A DNA stretch of 64,000 nucleotides from Brevibacterium sp. XM4083 (GCF_006489205.2 NZ_VFYR02000005.1:62001-126000); one strand, 5' to 3'; shown: positions 8,078-16,528, counted from the first letter of the stretch. Program-made: numbers and translations. Notes: generated from the sequence alone by a model not told the origin.

Positions 8078-9612
8078 ATATCGAAACCTGGTTCCTCATC
8101 ATCTATTTCATCGCCATGGCCGGAATCGGCGTGTGGACGGTGCGCATCGGGTCGCAGGGATCGGAAGGCTACCTCCTCGGTGGGCGCAGCCTGGGACCGG
8201 CGGTCACGGCTCTGCGACTCCAGTCCTCATCGATGTCGGGGTACATGTTCCTCGGCGCCGGGTCGCTCGGCTACACGCAGGGGTACTTCTCGCTGTGGTA
8301 CGCGATGGGGGACATCGGCGGCGGAGTGCTCAACCTCTCGATCCTTGGCCGGCGGATGCGCAAGCTCTCCCAGATCCTCGGTTCGCTGACGTCGATCGGC
8401 TATCTCGAACAGAGGTACCCGTCGAAGTGGATCCGGTTGATTGCCGCCCCCATCGCCCTGTTCTGCATCTTCTTCTACGTCATGAGCCAGTTCATCGCCG
8501 GTGGTCGCGGCCTCGAGATGGTCACCGGGATTCCGTACGCGTGGGCCCTCCTCGTCGCCGTCGGCGTCATCGTCTTCTACACCTTCCTCGGCGGGTACCT
8601 CGCGGTCGCCTATACGGACTTCGTCCAGGCGATCATCATGTGCGTGGGCATGGTGTGGATTCTCATCGGCACGCTCCAGGCCGTCGGCGGGTTCACCGCC
8701 GGCAATGAGGCGGTCGGCGAGATCAATCCGAATCTGCTCACGATGTGGGGCCCCGGCGGCTACGCCGATGTCCAATGGGGCGTCATCGTCGGCGCTGTGC
8801 TCGTCTTCTCGATCGGGTACATGGGGTGGCCGCACGTCAACGTCAGCCACATGGCGATGAAGAAGCCGTCGGTGGCGCGGGCCGCGAGCCTCTACGCGAC
8901 CGGATTCAACCTGCTCTTCATCCCCGCGCCCTACATCGTCGGCATCATGGCGCTCGTCATCCTGCCGGGCCTCGACAATCCGGAACTCGCCGTGTTCCAG
9001 GTCGCCGATGCCGTGCTGCCGAGCTTCGCCGTCGGCATCGTCATGGCCGGCATCATGGCCGCGATCATGTCGACCGCCGATGCCCTGCTGCTGCAGTCCG
9101 GGACGATCGCCAGTCAGGACCTCTTCCAGCGCTTCGTCAAACGAGACATGAGCGAGCGCGCTTCTGTGTGGGTCTCACGCTTCACCGTCCTCATTCTCGC
9201 CGCGGTCGGCTATGTCGTGGCGGTGGGCGATCCGCCCGCCGTCGCCGAGGTGGTCATCTTCTCCACGACCGTGCTCGGTGCCGCGTTCGTCCCCGTCTAC
9301 GTCGCCGCCGCGTGGTGGAAGAAGGCGAATGTGCCCGGGGCGATCGCTTCGATGGTCGCCGGCACCGTGTCGTCGGTGGGGTGGCAGCTCAGCGGACTCG
9401 TCGACGTCACCGGCATCGACCCGATGGGTGTCGGGATCGTGACCTCGACCCTGGCGATCATCGTCGTTTCCCTGGCCACGCAGCGGTCATATCCGGTGCC
9501 CGCGCACATCGTCGAAGCGCTCGAGGAGACGGCGAAGATCGGACCGATTCCCGCACGGATGCTCACCGGGCAGAACGACGCGCTCTCCTCTCAGGTGCCC
9601 AAGGATGCGTGA
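8074..9612 (+). CDS. sodium:solute symporter (SSS family)
   Basis: A 512-aa integral membrane protein with about 13 hydrophobic helices, probably coupling Na+ entry to uptake of an organic solute. Family marks are EGYLLGGRSLGPAVTALRLQSSSMSGYMFLGAGSLGY in TM1-TM2 (longer than a single motif, residues 30-66), FLGGYLAVAYTDFVQAIIM near residues 170-188, and AAIMSTADALLLQSG near residues 329-343, the last resembling the sodium-site region of PutP. It is translationally coupled to the small membrane protein upstream and overlaps the following unknown gene by 8 bp. Substrate unknown; its divergence from acetoacetyl-CoA synthetase makes a short-chain organic acid a possibility, but that is speculation. 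Confidence 0.9.
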   Translation: MNIETWFLIIYFIAMAGIGVWTVRIGSQGSEGYLLGGRSLGPAVTALRLQSSSMSGYMFLGAGSLGYTQGYFSLWYAMGDIGGGVLNLSILGRRMRKLSQILGSLTSIGYLEQRYPSKWIRLIAAPIALFCIFFYVMSQFIAGGRGLEMVTGIPYAWALLVAVGVIVFYTFLGGYLAVAYTDFVQAIIMCVGMVWILIGTLQAVGGFTAGNEAVGEINPNLLTMWGPGGYADVQWGVIVGAVLVFSIGYMGWPHVNVSHMAMKKPSVARAASLYATGFNLLFIPAPYIVGIMALVILPGLDNPELAVFQVADAVLPSFAVGIVMAGIMAAIMSTADALLLQSGTIASQDLFQRFVKRDMSERASVWVSRFTVLILAAVGYVVAVGDPPAVAEVVIFSTTVLGAAFVPVYVAAAWWKKANVPGAIASMVAGTVSSVGWQLSGLVDVTGIDPMGVGIVTSTLAIIVVSLATQRSYPVPAHIVEALEETAKIGPIPARMLTGQNDALSSQVPKDA

Positions 9613-10255
9613 TCCGACGTCGTCTGCCGACTCCGCCGACCAGCCACCGAACCCAATGCGAGGGCCCGAACTCGACGAGGACGGGTCCGACGCGATCGAG
9701 TCCGGTGACGGTCGTCGATCCGCTCGAATCCTTCGGTTGACGGCCCCGGTCACTGCCGCCGAGGCGGTCGCGGTGTTCCGACGCAAGCTCCCTGGTGCGG
9801 AGGCTGAGGCCAGAGCCGAGGTCCACCCGTTCTGGTGGTGTGCGATCGGCGTGCGGACTCGCGGCAATTTCTCTCGGCGGGGACAGCCAGCCCACGGTGG
9901 CATCGTCCACGTCCTCGTCAACGCCGCAACGGGGAGAGCCGCAATTGCCGACTTCAGTCCGCGGACCGAACCGTTGACGATTTCGGATCGGCACAGCGCT
10001 TCAGCCTGGTCCCACCTCGTCGGCGACGACGCCGGTCGGGCCGACGCCGAGCGCGCCGCGCGCAACCTGGTGCGCACCAGCGTGACGCGGACCGTCAAGC
10101 TGGGCATGCGCATCGAGCTCGAACAGGCGGGACAGGCCGAGTTCGTGCTCAAACCGAATTGGCTGGTCACAGGCGCGAATTCGACGCACACCGCAACGTT
10201 TCTCGTCGACGGTCTCGACGCGTCGCACTACATCGTGCGGGTTGCGAAGCGGTGA
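9605..10255 (+). CDS. protein of unknown function overlapping the symporter gene
   Basis: A 216-aa soluble protein that I do not recognise. The first 40 residues are acidic and probably disordered; a conserved-looking core follows with EVHPFWWCAIGVRTRG, HGGIVHVLVNAATGRAAIADF and a C-terminal TVKLGMRIELEQAGQAEFVLKPNW. The alternation of short hydrophobic strands suggests an alpha/beta fold. The start at 9605 overlaps the symporter by 8 bp and has no good ribosome-binding site, so ATG 9656 (MRGPELDEDG) is an alternative. Position suggests co-transcription with the symporter. The AAA ATPase gene begins about 156 bp downstream, after a set of TACGG repeats. Confidence 0.6.
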   Translation: MRDPTSSADSADQPPNPMRGPELDEDGSDAIESGDGRRSARILRLTAPVTAAEAVAVFRRKLPGAEAEARAEVHPFWWCAIGVRTRGNFSRRGQPAHGGIVHVLVNAATGRAAIADFSPRTEPLTISDRHSASAWSHLVGDDAGRADAERAARNLVRTSVTRTVKLGMRIELEQAGQAEFVLKPNWLVTGANSTHTATFLVDGLDASHYIVRVAKR

Positions 10256-10336
10256 CCGCGGGAGCGCCGCACCTCGCGACACCCACCGGTCGTGAGGTGC
10301 GCGAATTCGGGAGCACACCCGAAGTCGCCGACCGCG

Positions 10337-10369
10337 TACGGGAAATACGGAATATACGGTAATGTACGG
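10337..10369 (+). repeat. four TACGG direct repeats spaced 9-10 bp
   Basis: TACGG occurs at 10337, 10346, 10355 and 10365, i.e. with steps of 9, 9 and 10 bp, in the AT-richer leader of the AAA ATPase gene. Even spacing close to one helical turn suggests cooperative binding of a protein to one face of the DNA. The repeats end 43 bp before the ATPase start. Confidence 0.55.
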
Positions 10370-10411
10370 TCGAGAGTGAAGACCTATCGTCACACCCACC
10401 TGGGGGTCCCG

Positions 10412-11560
10412 ATGACCATTGTCATCCCGCCGTCGTCGGCGGCCAACGAGGAGTCGCCGTATCGGCCCGGATTCGGCACGACACCGCCTGTGGCGGTCGG
10501 TCGCCAACCGGAGGTCAACGCGTTCGCGCGGGCGCTCGATCAGCGCGGCGGCACGGGACGCACCGTGTTCGTCACCGGCCAGCGCGGTGTCGGCAAGACG
10601 GTGCTGCTCAACATCTTCGAAGACGTCGCGGAGTCACGGCAATGGCTGACCGTCCGGGAACAGGCGTCGCCGGGATTCGTCTCCCGGCTCACGCAGGCCC
10701 GGCTGCCCGAAGCGCTCGAGGCCCACGACGCCCATGAGACGACGAAGTCGAAGATCGTCGGCTTCACGCTGCCCGGGGGTGCCGGTGGTCTGACCACCCG
10801 GACCGAGACGACGAGCGCCCTGCAGCCGGACTTCCGACACCACCTCATGTCCGTCCTCGAGATCCTCGACGCCCACGGCACCGGGCTCGTCATCGCCCTC
10901 GACGAGGTGCACCGGTCGAACCTCGACGAGTTCCGGGCCGTCACCGACGCCGTGGCGTATGCGATGTCCCAGGAGGCCCCGCTCGCGTTCGTCGCCGCGG
11001 GCCTGCCGGCGAGCATCGACACGATCGTCAACGACGAGGTCTCGACCTTCCTCCGCCGGGCCGACCGGATCAACCTCGGCAGCTTCTCCGCTGAGGACAC
11101 GACACTCGCCCTCCGGCTTCCCGCGGAGGAGGCAGGGAAGGACTTCGACGAGGAGGCCCTCGACCTCGGCACGCAGGTCTCGCTCGGCTACCCGTACATG
11201 GTCCAGATCATCGGCGATCTGGCCTGGCGGGCGGCCGGAGAGGCCGACCGCATCACCCGCGCCGACGTCGAATCGGTCGTCGACGAGGCCAAGCAGATCC
11301 TCATCCAGCAGATCTACGAACCGACGCTCGCCGCACTCACCCCCGGGGCGCGGAAGTACCTGTCAGCGATGGCCGACGACGAGGACGTCTCGCACACCGG
11401 GGAGATCGCCGACCGCCTCGGCGCGAAGAAGCAGACCGCCAACGACTACCGCCGCATGCTCCTCGCCCACGGGGTCATCGAGGCGCCGGCGCACGGGATC
11501 GTGCGCATCGTCATTCCGCACTTCCGGGAGTACGTGCGCGACCGCACCGGGGACAGCTGA
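10412..11560 (+). CDS. AAA ATPase with C-terminal winged helix (Orc1/Cdc6-like architecture)
   Basis: A 382-aa soluble ATPase. The P-loop is GQRGVGKT at residues 56-63 and the Walker B motif is VIALDEVH near residues 160-167. A lid follows, then a C-terminal helix-turn-helix of about 70 residues (HTGEIADRLGAKKQTANDYRRML then HGVIEAP). This plan is shared by STAND-like and Orc1/Cdc6-like ATPases found in many actinobacteria, usually without known function. Start chosen at ATG 10412, because the protein begins in a conserved manner shortly before the ATPase domain; the frame stays open 40 codons upstream through the TACGG repeats. Transcribed alone or with the unknown gene upstream; a hairpin follows it. 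Confidence 0.8.
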   Translation: MTIVIPPSSAANEESPYRPGFGTTPPVAVGRQPEVNAFARALDQRGGTGRTVFVTGQRGVGKTVLLNIFEDVAESRQWLTVREQASPGFVSRLTQARLPEALEAHDAHETTKSKIVGFTLPGGAGGLTTRTETTSALQPDFRHHLMSVLEILDAHGTGLVIALDEVHRSNLDEFRAVTDAVAYAMSQEAPLAFVAAGLPASIDTIVNDEVSTFLRRADRINLGSFSAEDTTLALRLPAEEAGKDFDEEALDLGTQVSLGYPYMVQIIGDLAWRAAGEADRITRADVESVVDEAKQILIQQIYEPTLAALTPGARKYLSAMADDEDVSHTGEIADRLGAKKQTANDYRRMLLAHGVIEAPAHGIVRIVIPHFREYVRDRTGDS

Positions 11561-11566
11561 CCGTCA

Positions 11567-11597
11567 GTGCCCGCGACGGGCGGGTCGGTGCGGGCAC
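11567..11597. terminator. stem-loop between convergent ATPase and VOC genes
   Basis: Perfect 8-bp arms GTGCCCGC and GCGGGCAC enclose a 15-nt loop immediately after the ATPase stop. It could serve both convergent genes. Confidence 0.5.
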
Positions 11598-11639
11598 CAG
11601 GGCTCCAGGTGGGCGCCCCGACACCGAGGCGGTCGGCAC

Positions 11640-12059
11640 TCAGCCCCAGGCCTTGGCGTCCGTGACGCAGAACGGATGACCGGCGGGGTCGAGGAGGACG
11701 ACCCACGTGTCCCCGGGCTGCGGATCGGCCCGGGTGGCGCCGAGCTCGACGATCTTCGCGGCCGCAGCCTCGACGTCGTCGGCGGCGAGGTCGAAGTGGA
11801 ACTGCTTGCGTCCATCGTCGGGCCAGTCGGGTCGCTGGTAGTCGGGGATCGTCCCGATGCCGAGCGCATTCGACGGCCCGGTGAGCATCGCATAGTTCTC
11901 GTCGGAATAGGAGATCGGCCAACCGAGGACCGCCGACCAGAATTCGCCGAGTGACGCGGCGTCCGGAGCGTCGAGGGTGACCATCGCGAGCGCCGCGACG
12001 GGGGCCTGGGAGGTGTCGGTCGGGGTCGAGTTCGTCTCTGTGTCAGTCATGTCTGCCAT
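11640..12059 (-). CDS. VOC-family protein (glyoxalase-like fold)
   Basis: A 139-aa single-domain vicinal-oxygen-chelate protein. After a short disordered N-terminus it shows VTLDAPDAASLGEFWSAVLGW, the central DGRKQFHFDLAADDVEAAAAKIVELGA and the closing WVVLLDPAGHPFCVTDA, the usual VOC/DUF-type pattern. Function is unknown; such proteins include glyoxalases, antibiotic-binding proteins and many uncharacterised ones. Start could be ATG 12059 or ATG 12050; neither has a clear ribosome-binding site. It faces the AraC gene with only 9 bp between the two chosen start codons, which suggests that one of the starts is placed too far upstream. Confidence 0.8.
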   Translation of the reverse strand: MADMTDTETNSTPTDTSQAPVAALAMVTLDAPDAASLGEFWSAVLGWPISYSDENYAMLTGPSNALGIGTIPDYQRPDWPDDGRKQFHFDLAADDVEAAAAKIVELGATRADPQPGDTWVVLLDPAGHPFCVTDAKAWG

Positions 12060-12068
12060 TCTGGTGTC

Positions 12069-13004
12069 ATGGACGACGACGTCGCTAGGAAAAATCCGCC
12101 AAGTGCGGCGTCCGGCGCGCTCGCCTTCGGGCCTGCGAACCGACCGCCGGATCACTGGCTCGGGCGGGTGCTGCGCCCGAGGGAACTCCTCGATCACGCG
12201 CGCTACGCCACCGCGGTGCCCGATGAGGCGCTCAGCCCGTGGGTGGAGCGCTACTGGTCGGTGACATGGGATCTCGGGCCGGGGGAGCGGTACCGGGCGA
12301 CGACGGTGTCGGAGCCGGCGGTCAACCTCACCTCCGAGTGGGGTCGGCTGCGGCGCGCCGATACACCGGGGCCGGGGATGTGGGTGACCGGTCCGGTGAC
12401 GCGGACGTGCTTCGACGTCGGACTGTCCGGCCGCGGCGGGGTCGTCGGGGTGAAGTTCCGCCTCGGTGGGACGCTCGCCTTCGCCCGGGAGCGACCGGCG
12501 AGCATCCGCGATACAACGGTCCCTGCGGCGCAGTGGTTTCCCGGCATCGATGAGGATCTCGAGGTGCCGCAGGCTCTGCCCGCCGCCGCCGAGGTGCTCG
12601 ACCGTTGGCTGCTCGCGCGCGGTCCCGTGGTCACGGACGGGTACGCCCGGGTCCGTCGCGCGCTCGCCCTCATGGCCGATCCCGCAATGACGAACCTCGG
12701 CAGGCTCGCCGCGGGCATGGCGATGAGCGAGCGCAGTCTGCAGCGTCTCTTCCTCGACCACTGCGGGGTCGGCGTCAAGCGGATCCTCATCAAAGCGCGG
12801 GTGAGCGACGCGGTGGCCGCACTCGATCGCGGGTGGGACGGCCCGCTCGGTGACTTGGCGAACGAGTTGGGCTGGTTCGACCAGTCGCACTTCACCACCG
12901 ACTTCCTCCGCCACACCGGTTACCGGCCCGCCGAGTACGCGGCGGCATCGACGCGTCAGGCACCACAGACTGGGGCCGGCCGCGGAGAGGAGGTCCGTCT
13001 GTGA
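12069..13004 (+). CDS. AraC-family transcriptional regulator
   Basis: A 311-aa DNA-binding protein with an N-terminal ligand-type domain of the DUF6597 kind (RELLDHARYATAVPDEALSPWVERYW, and the VTGPVTRTCFDVGLSG region) and a C-terminal double helix-turn-helix of AraC type. The latter includes GRLAAGMAMSERSLQRLFLDHCGV (near residues 215-238) and LANELGWFDQSHFTTDFLRHTGYRPAEY (near 259-286). Divergent from the VOC gene, which is its likely target. CATTCT lies 6 nt before the ATG and could be a weak leaderless -10 box. The stop is 2 bp from that of the convergent mqo gene. Confidence 0.88.
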   Translation: MDDDVARKNPPSAASGALAFGPANRPPDHWLGRVLRPRELLDHARYATAVPDEALSPWVERYWSVTWDLGPGERYRATTVSEPAVNLTSEWGRLRRADTPGPGMWVTGPVTRTCFDVGLSGRGGVVGVKFRLGGTLAFARERPASIRDTTVPAAQWFPGIDEDLEVPQALPAAAEVLDRWLLARGPVVTDGYARVRRALALMADPAMTNLGRLAAGMAMSERSLQRLFLDHCGVGVKRILIKARVSDAVAALDRGWDGPLGDLANELGWFDQSHFTTDFLRHTGYRPAEYAAASTRQAPQTGAGRGEEVRL

Positions 13005-13006
13005 GC

Positions 13007-14569
13007 TCAGAGCCCTGATTCGAGCGTCCGCGACGGTGACCCCAGCCCGAGCGCCCGGTTCGTGGCGGCGGTGCTCGACGCCACGGCCTCGGCGTCCCAG
13101 GAATCTCGCTCGAGATCGGGAATCGCCCGTCCCAGCGTCGCCTTCCACCGGCGGCGCCACGGCGCCGGGAACGCGCGGCGCAGCAGATCGACCATGATCG
13201 GCACCGCCGTCGACGCACCGGGCGAGGCACCGAGGAGTCCGGCGATCGACCCATCGGCGGTCACGACGAGCTCGGTGCCCTGCTGGAGCACACCGATCCG
13301 CTGCGGATCCGGGGTGACGAGCTGGGCGCGCTGGCCGGCGGGGATGAGCTCCCATTCGTTCTGCCTCGCCCGCGGATAGTAGCGGCGCACCTGCGCGAAC
13401 TTCCGCGCCGGGCTCGCGGCAAGCTGGCCGATGAGGTACCGGACGAGGCCGAGATTCTGCAGACCGGCAGCGGCGATGACATGGAGGTTGTCGGGACGCA
13501 GCGTCGTGAAGAAGTCACTGAGCCGGCCGTTCTTGAGCAGCTTCGTGCTGAAGGTCGCGAACGGTCCGAACAGCAGGTGCTCCTCGCCGTCGATGATGCG
13601 CTTGTCGAGGTGCGGCACGGACATCGGCGGAGCGCCGACCTCGGCCTGGCCGTAGACCTTCGCGTCGTGGCGGCGGACGACCGACGGCGTCGAACACCGG
13701 TAGAACGCCGCCCCGACCGGCAGCACCGCATACCCTCTGACCTCAGGGATTCTCCCTTTCTGCAGCAGGCGCAGGGCATAGCCGCCAGCCCCGACGAACA
13801 CCGTGCCGGCGCGCAGCGAGAAGCGACGCGACCCTCCACCGGAGTCCGTGGGGTGCGCAGTGCCGGTGACGACCCAGCCTTCGCCGTCGCGGCGCAGCCC
13901 GGTGACCTCGTGCCCGGTGAGCACCTCGCCGGCCGCGTCGTGCCGGTCCCGCGTGTTCCCATCGGTCCCGGTGAACACTGCCGTCAGCGCTGTCGTCAAT
14001 GCTCCGAAGTCGATGTCGGTGCCCCGCGGTGACCGGGCAGCGGCCATCGGCTCGTCCCCGGATTCTCTGCCGTCCATGGTCAGCGGCGCCCACTCGGCGA
14101 TGACCTCGGGGTCCTCGGTGAACTCCATGTCGGCGAAGAGCGGATCGGTGCGCAGCGTCGCCACGCGCGTGCGCAGATAGTCGACGTCACGGTCACCGAA
14201 GACGAGATTGACGTGGGCCGCGGAGTGGATGAAGTCGGATGGGTCGATGAGACCCGCCTCGGCGAGGAAGGACCACCACTGGCGGCTGAGCTGGAACTGC
14301 TCGGCGATCGCCGCGGGCTTCCGTCCGTCCTGCGGATCGGGCATGTAGTTGAGCTCGCAGAACCCCGAGTGCCCGGTCCCGGCGTTGTTCCACGGATCGC
14401 TGCTCTCCGCGGCGATGGCGGAGGCCTTCTCGAGCATGACGATGCGCCATGTCGGTTCGAGGACGGCGAGCATCGAGCCGAGCGTCGCCGACATGATGCC
14501 GCCGCCGATGAGGACGACGTCGGCGGCGACGAGATCGGCGGTCGAGTCCGACCGAGTGCGGGTGGTCAT
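13007..14569 (-). CDS. mqo: malate:quinone oxidoreductase
   Basis: Peripheral membrane FAD enzyme oxidising malate to oxaloacetate and passing electrons to quinone, a TCA-cycle step that many actinobacteria use instead of or beside NAD-malate dehydrogenase. The 520-aa protein has the FAD-binding VVLIGGGIMSATLG motif near residues 18-31. Family-typical stretches follow: SSDPWNNAGTGHSGFCELNYMP, then GTDIDFGALTTAL, and GLLGASPGASTAVPIMVDLL near the C-terminus. The start ATG has AGGAG 6 nt upstream; the open frame extends far beyond it but without family similarity. A LysR gene is divergent, with a 108-bp gap, and is a candidate regulator. Confidence 0.95.
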   Translation of the reverse strand: MTTRTRSDSTADLVAADVVLIGGGIMSATLGSMLAVLEPTWRIVMLEKASAIAAESSDPWNNAGTGHSGFCELNYMPDPQDGRKPAAIAEQFQLSRQWWSFLAEAGLIDPSDFIHSAAHVNLVFGDRDVDYLRTRVATLRTDPLFADMEFTEDPEVIAEWAPLTMDGRESGDEPMAAARSPRGTDIDFGALTTALTAVFTGTDGNTRDRHDAAGEVLTGHEVTGLRRDGEGWVVTGTAHPTDSGGGSRRFSLRAGTVFVGAGGYALRLLQKGRIPEVRGYAVLPVGAAFYRCSTPSVVRRHDAKVYGQAEVGAPPMSVPHLDKRIIDGEEHLLFGPFATFSTKLLKNGRLSDFFTTLRPDNLHVIAAAGLQNLGLVRYLIGQLAASPARKFAQVRRYYPRARQNEWELIPAGQRAQLVTPDPQRIGVLQQGTELVVTADGSIAGLLGASPGASTAVPIMVDLLRRAFPAPWRRRWKATLGRAIPDLERDSWDAEAVASSTAATNRALGLGSPSRTLESGL

Positions 14570-14665
14570 CGTGGGCTCCTCGTGGTCGAGCGTGAGAACG
14601 GGCGGTGGGTTCTCCTCCACGATGCGCCCGTGCAGAATCATCCGTCCAATGAGCAGATCGATGGG

Positions 14666-14671
14666 TATGAT
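14666..14671 (+). promoter_or_regulatory. -10 element TATGAT for leaderless LysR mRNA
   Basis: TATGAT (TANNNT) ends 6 nt before the ATG at 14678, and no Shine-Dalgarno sequence is present. This supports a leaderless transcript and this start codon. Confidence 0.55.
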
Positions 14672-14677
14672 CCGAAT

Positions 14678-15598
14678 ATGGATGAATTGGTCGATGCGCT
14701 CTTCCCGCAGCTGCGGGCCCTCGTCGAACTCGCCGATCAGGACGGCCATATGACCGATGCCGCTGCCGCGCTCGGGGTTCCCCAGTCGACGATGAGCCGA
14801 CGCATCCACGGTCTCGAGCGTCACCTCGGCGTGCCGCTCATCGTGCCCGCGGGGCGCGCGGTCGTCCTCACCGCGCAGGCGCGGACCCTCGTCGCAGAGA
14901 TCCGCAGGCCCCTGGCGGAGATCGGCGGGGCTGTCACCGACCTCGCCGAGGCGGCCGATCCCGACCGCGGCGTCATCCGGTTCGGCTTCCCGCTGACGAT
15001 GGGTGCCGGGGTCATCCCCGACCTGCTCGCGGCCTTCAGTGCCGAGCATCCCGGCATCCGCCTCGACCTCAAGCAGGCCCACGGCGCCGTGCTCGTCGAC
15101 GACCTGCGCAGTGGTCTGCTCGACGCGGCGATCATCATTCCGCCGCCGCGGCAGCTGCCCCACGAAGTGCTTGCGAGCCAGCTCATCGTCGCTGTCGTCC
15201 CCACCGGACACCGCCTGGCGAACCGGAGAACCGTGTCGCTGACCGAACTCGCCGAGGAGCGCTTCATCGCGAATCCCGAGTCCTACAACCTCCGCACCCT
15301 CACCGATGCGTGGTGCCTGCAGGCCGGTTTCGCGCCCCAGGTGAAGACCGAGGTCACCGAGTTCTCGACGATCCGCGAGTTCGTCAGCCGGGGCATGGGC
15401 GTGGCTCTCCTGCCGCGCAGCGTCCGCCCCGTCGACGGCCTCGCCGAGGTGGCCCTTCGCGGTTCGGGCTATGTGCGCGAGGTCGCCCTCGTCACCGCGG
15501 TGCGCCGACCCAGCCGGGTCGTCCAACGTCTCCACGACTTCATCGTCGACCGCGCAGGGGAGTGGACGGTCGCCGACGGGATCCGCCGGCCCTCCTAG
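14678..15598 (+). CDS. LysR-family transcriptional regulator
   Basis: A 306-aa regulator. The winged helix-turn-helix is in residues 4-62 (DAAAALGVPQSTMSRRIHGLERHLGVPL) and the periplasmic-binding-like effector domain in residues 90-300, ending in LHDFIVDR. The start is fixed by the first in-frame ATG before the helix-turn-helix and by the -10 box 6 nt upstream. It is divergent from mqo and may control it, or may respond to an aromatic or organic-acid effector; nothing in the sequence names the ligand. Its TAG stop overlaps the stop of the next LysR gene on the other strand (shared CTAG at 15595-15598). Confidence 0.9.
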   Translation: MDELVDALFPQLRALVELADQDGHMTDAAAALGVPQSTMSRRIHGLERHLGVPLIVPAGRAVVLTAQARTLVAEIRRPLAEIGGAVTDLAEAADPDRGVIRFGFPLTMGAGVIPDLLAAFSAEHPGIRLDLKQAHGAVLVDDLRSGLLDAAIIIPPPRQLPHEVLASQLIVAVVPTGHRLANRRTVSLTELAEERFIANPESYNLRTLTDAWCLQAGFAPQVKTEVTEFSTIREFVSRGMGVALLPRSVRPVDGLAEVALRGSGYVREVALVTAVRRPSRVVQRLHDFIVDRAGEWTVADGIRRPS

Positions 15599-16515
15599 CT
15601 GCGCCACTCCTTCGACCCGCTCACTGCACGGAACGAGCGGACGAGAGCGAGCGTCGCCGGGGACTGAACGCGTTCAGCGAGCTTGGCGAGCACGATCCGC
15701 CGCGGGGCGGGATTGCCGCGCAGGGCGACGACCTTGACGTCGGGCCCATGCGATCGCACCGCCAGGCGCGGTGCGATCGCGACGCCGAGCCCGGCGGCGA
15801 CCATCCCGAGGAGTTCGGGGTAGTCATAGGCCTCGAAGACGACGCGCGGGTCGAACCCGGCGTCCCGGCAGATCCGGCTGAGCACCGAGGCGACCGGATG
15901 CGACGAGCGGGTGATCCACGGATCGCTCGCCACCTCCTCGAGCTCGACGATGCGGCGGCGGGCGAGCCGGTGGGTGGCCGGCAGCAGCAGCATCGTCGGC
16001 TCCCGGACCAGCGTCGTCTGGACGGGGATGTCGGCGCTGATCGGCGCCCATGGATAGTCCCACAGCGTCGCGAGGTCGACCTCCCGTCGCTCGAGCGCCT
16101 CGGCGATCCGGTCGAGTCGATAGCTCTTGACGGTCACCTCGATGTCGGGATGGAGGTCATGGAAGTGGAGGAGGACCTTCGGCATGATCGAGGCGGCGAA
16201 CGTCGGGAACGTCGCGATTCTCACCTCACCGCGATCGAGCTGCGCGAACGCCGCCATATCGTTCTTCGCCGCGGCAAGCGCATTGTCGATCGTCATCGCA
16301 TGCGCGCAGAGCTTGATGCCGGCATCGGTGAGCCGCATGCCCTTGGGATGCCGAACGACGAGCGGAAGCCCGACCTCGCGTTCGAGTTTGCTCATCTGCT
16401 GGGAGACCGCCGAGGTCGACAGGGCCAGTTCGTCGGCCGCCGCGGAGAGGCTGCCTGTCCGATAGACGAGAAGCAGGAGGAGAAGCCGGTCGACGTTATA
16501 CGGCGCTGAACTCAT
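15595..16515 (-). CDS. LysR-family transcriptional regulator of the PrpF/MatC genes
   Basis: A 306-aa LysR protein whose winged helix-turn-helix (residues 5-63) contains SLSAAADELALSTSAVSQQMSKLEREVGLPL, followed by an effector domain that ends with APRRIVLAKLAERVQSPATLALVRSFR. It is divergent from the PrpF-type gene with a 167-bp region holding two inverted repeats, the normal arrangement for a LysR activator and its target operon. On the minus strand TATTCT ends 6 nt before the ATG, pointing to a leaderless mRNA and confirming the start. The ligand is probably the dicarboxylate or tricarboxylate handled by the neighbours (inference). Confidence 0.9.
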   Translation of the reverse strand: MSSAPYNVDRLLLLLLVYRTGSLSAAADELALSTSAVSQQMSKLEREVGLPLVVRHPKGMRLTDAGIKLCAHAMTIDNALAAAKNDMAAFAQLDRGEVRIATFPTFAASIMPKVLLHFHDLHPDIEVTVKSYRLDRIAEALERREVDLATLWDYPWAPISADIPVQTTLVREPTMLLLPATHRLARRRIVELEEVASDPWITRSSHPVASVLSRICRDAGFDPRVVFEAYDYPELLGMVAAGLGVAIAPRLAVRSHGPDVKVVALRGNPAPRRIVLAKLAERVQSPATLALVRSFRAVSGSKEWRS

Positions 16516-16521
16516 GGTTTA

Positions 16522-16527
16522 AGAATA
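16522..16527 (-). promoter_or_regulatory. -10 element TATTCT for leaderless LysR mRNA
   Basis: Read on the minus strand, TATTCT is followed by TAAACC and then the ATG at 16515, a TANNNT box with 6-nt spacing and no Shine-Dalgarno. Confidence 0.55.
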
Positions 16528-16528
16528 G

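Noticed and set aside
10363-10380. A five-codon leader reading frame (ATG TAC GGT CGA GAG TGA) before the AAA ATPase
   Set aside because: No ribosome-binding site and the sequence is explained by the TACGG repeats.
13007-15607. One 866-codon open frame on the minus strand that would fuse an extra N-terminal domain to mqo
   Set aside because: The first 346 codons overlap the LysR gene and look like shadow sequence; mqo homology begins at the ATG at 14569, which has a good ribosome-binding site.
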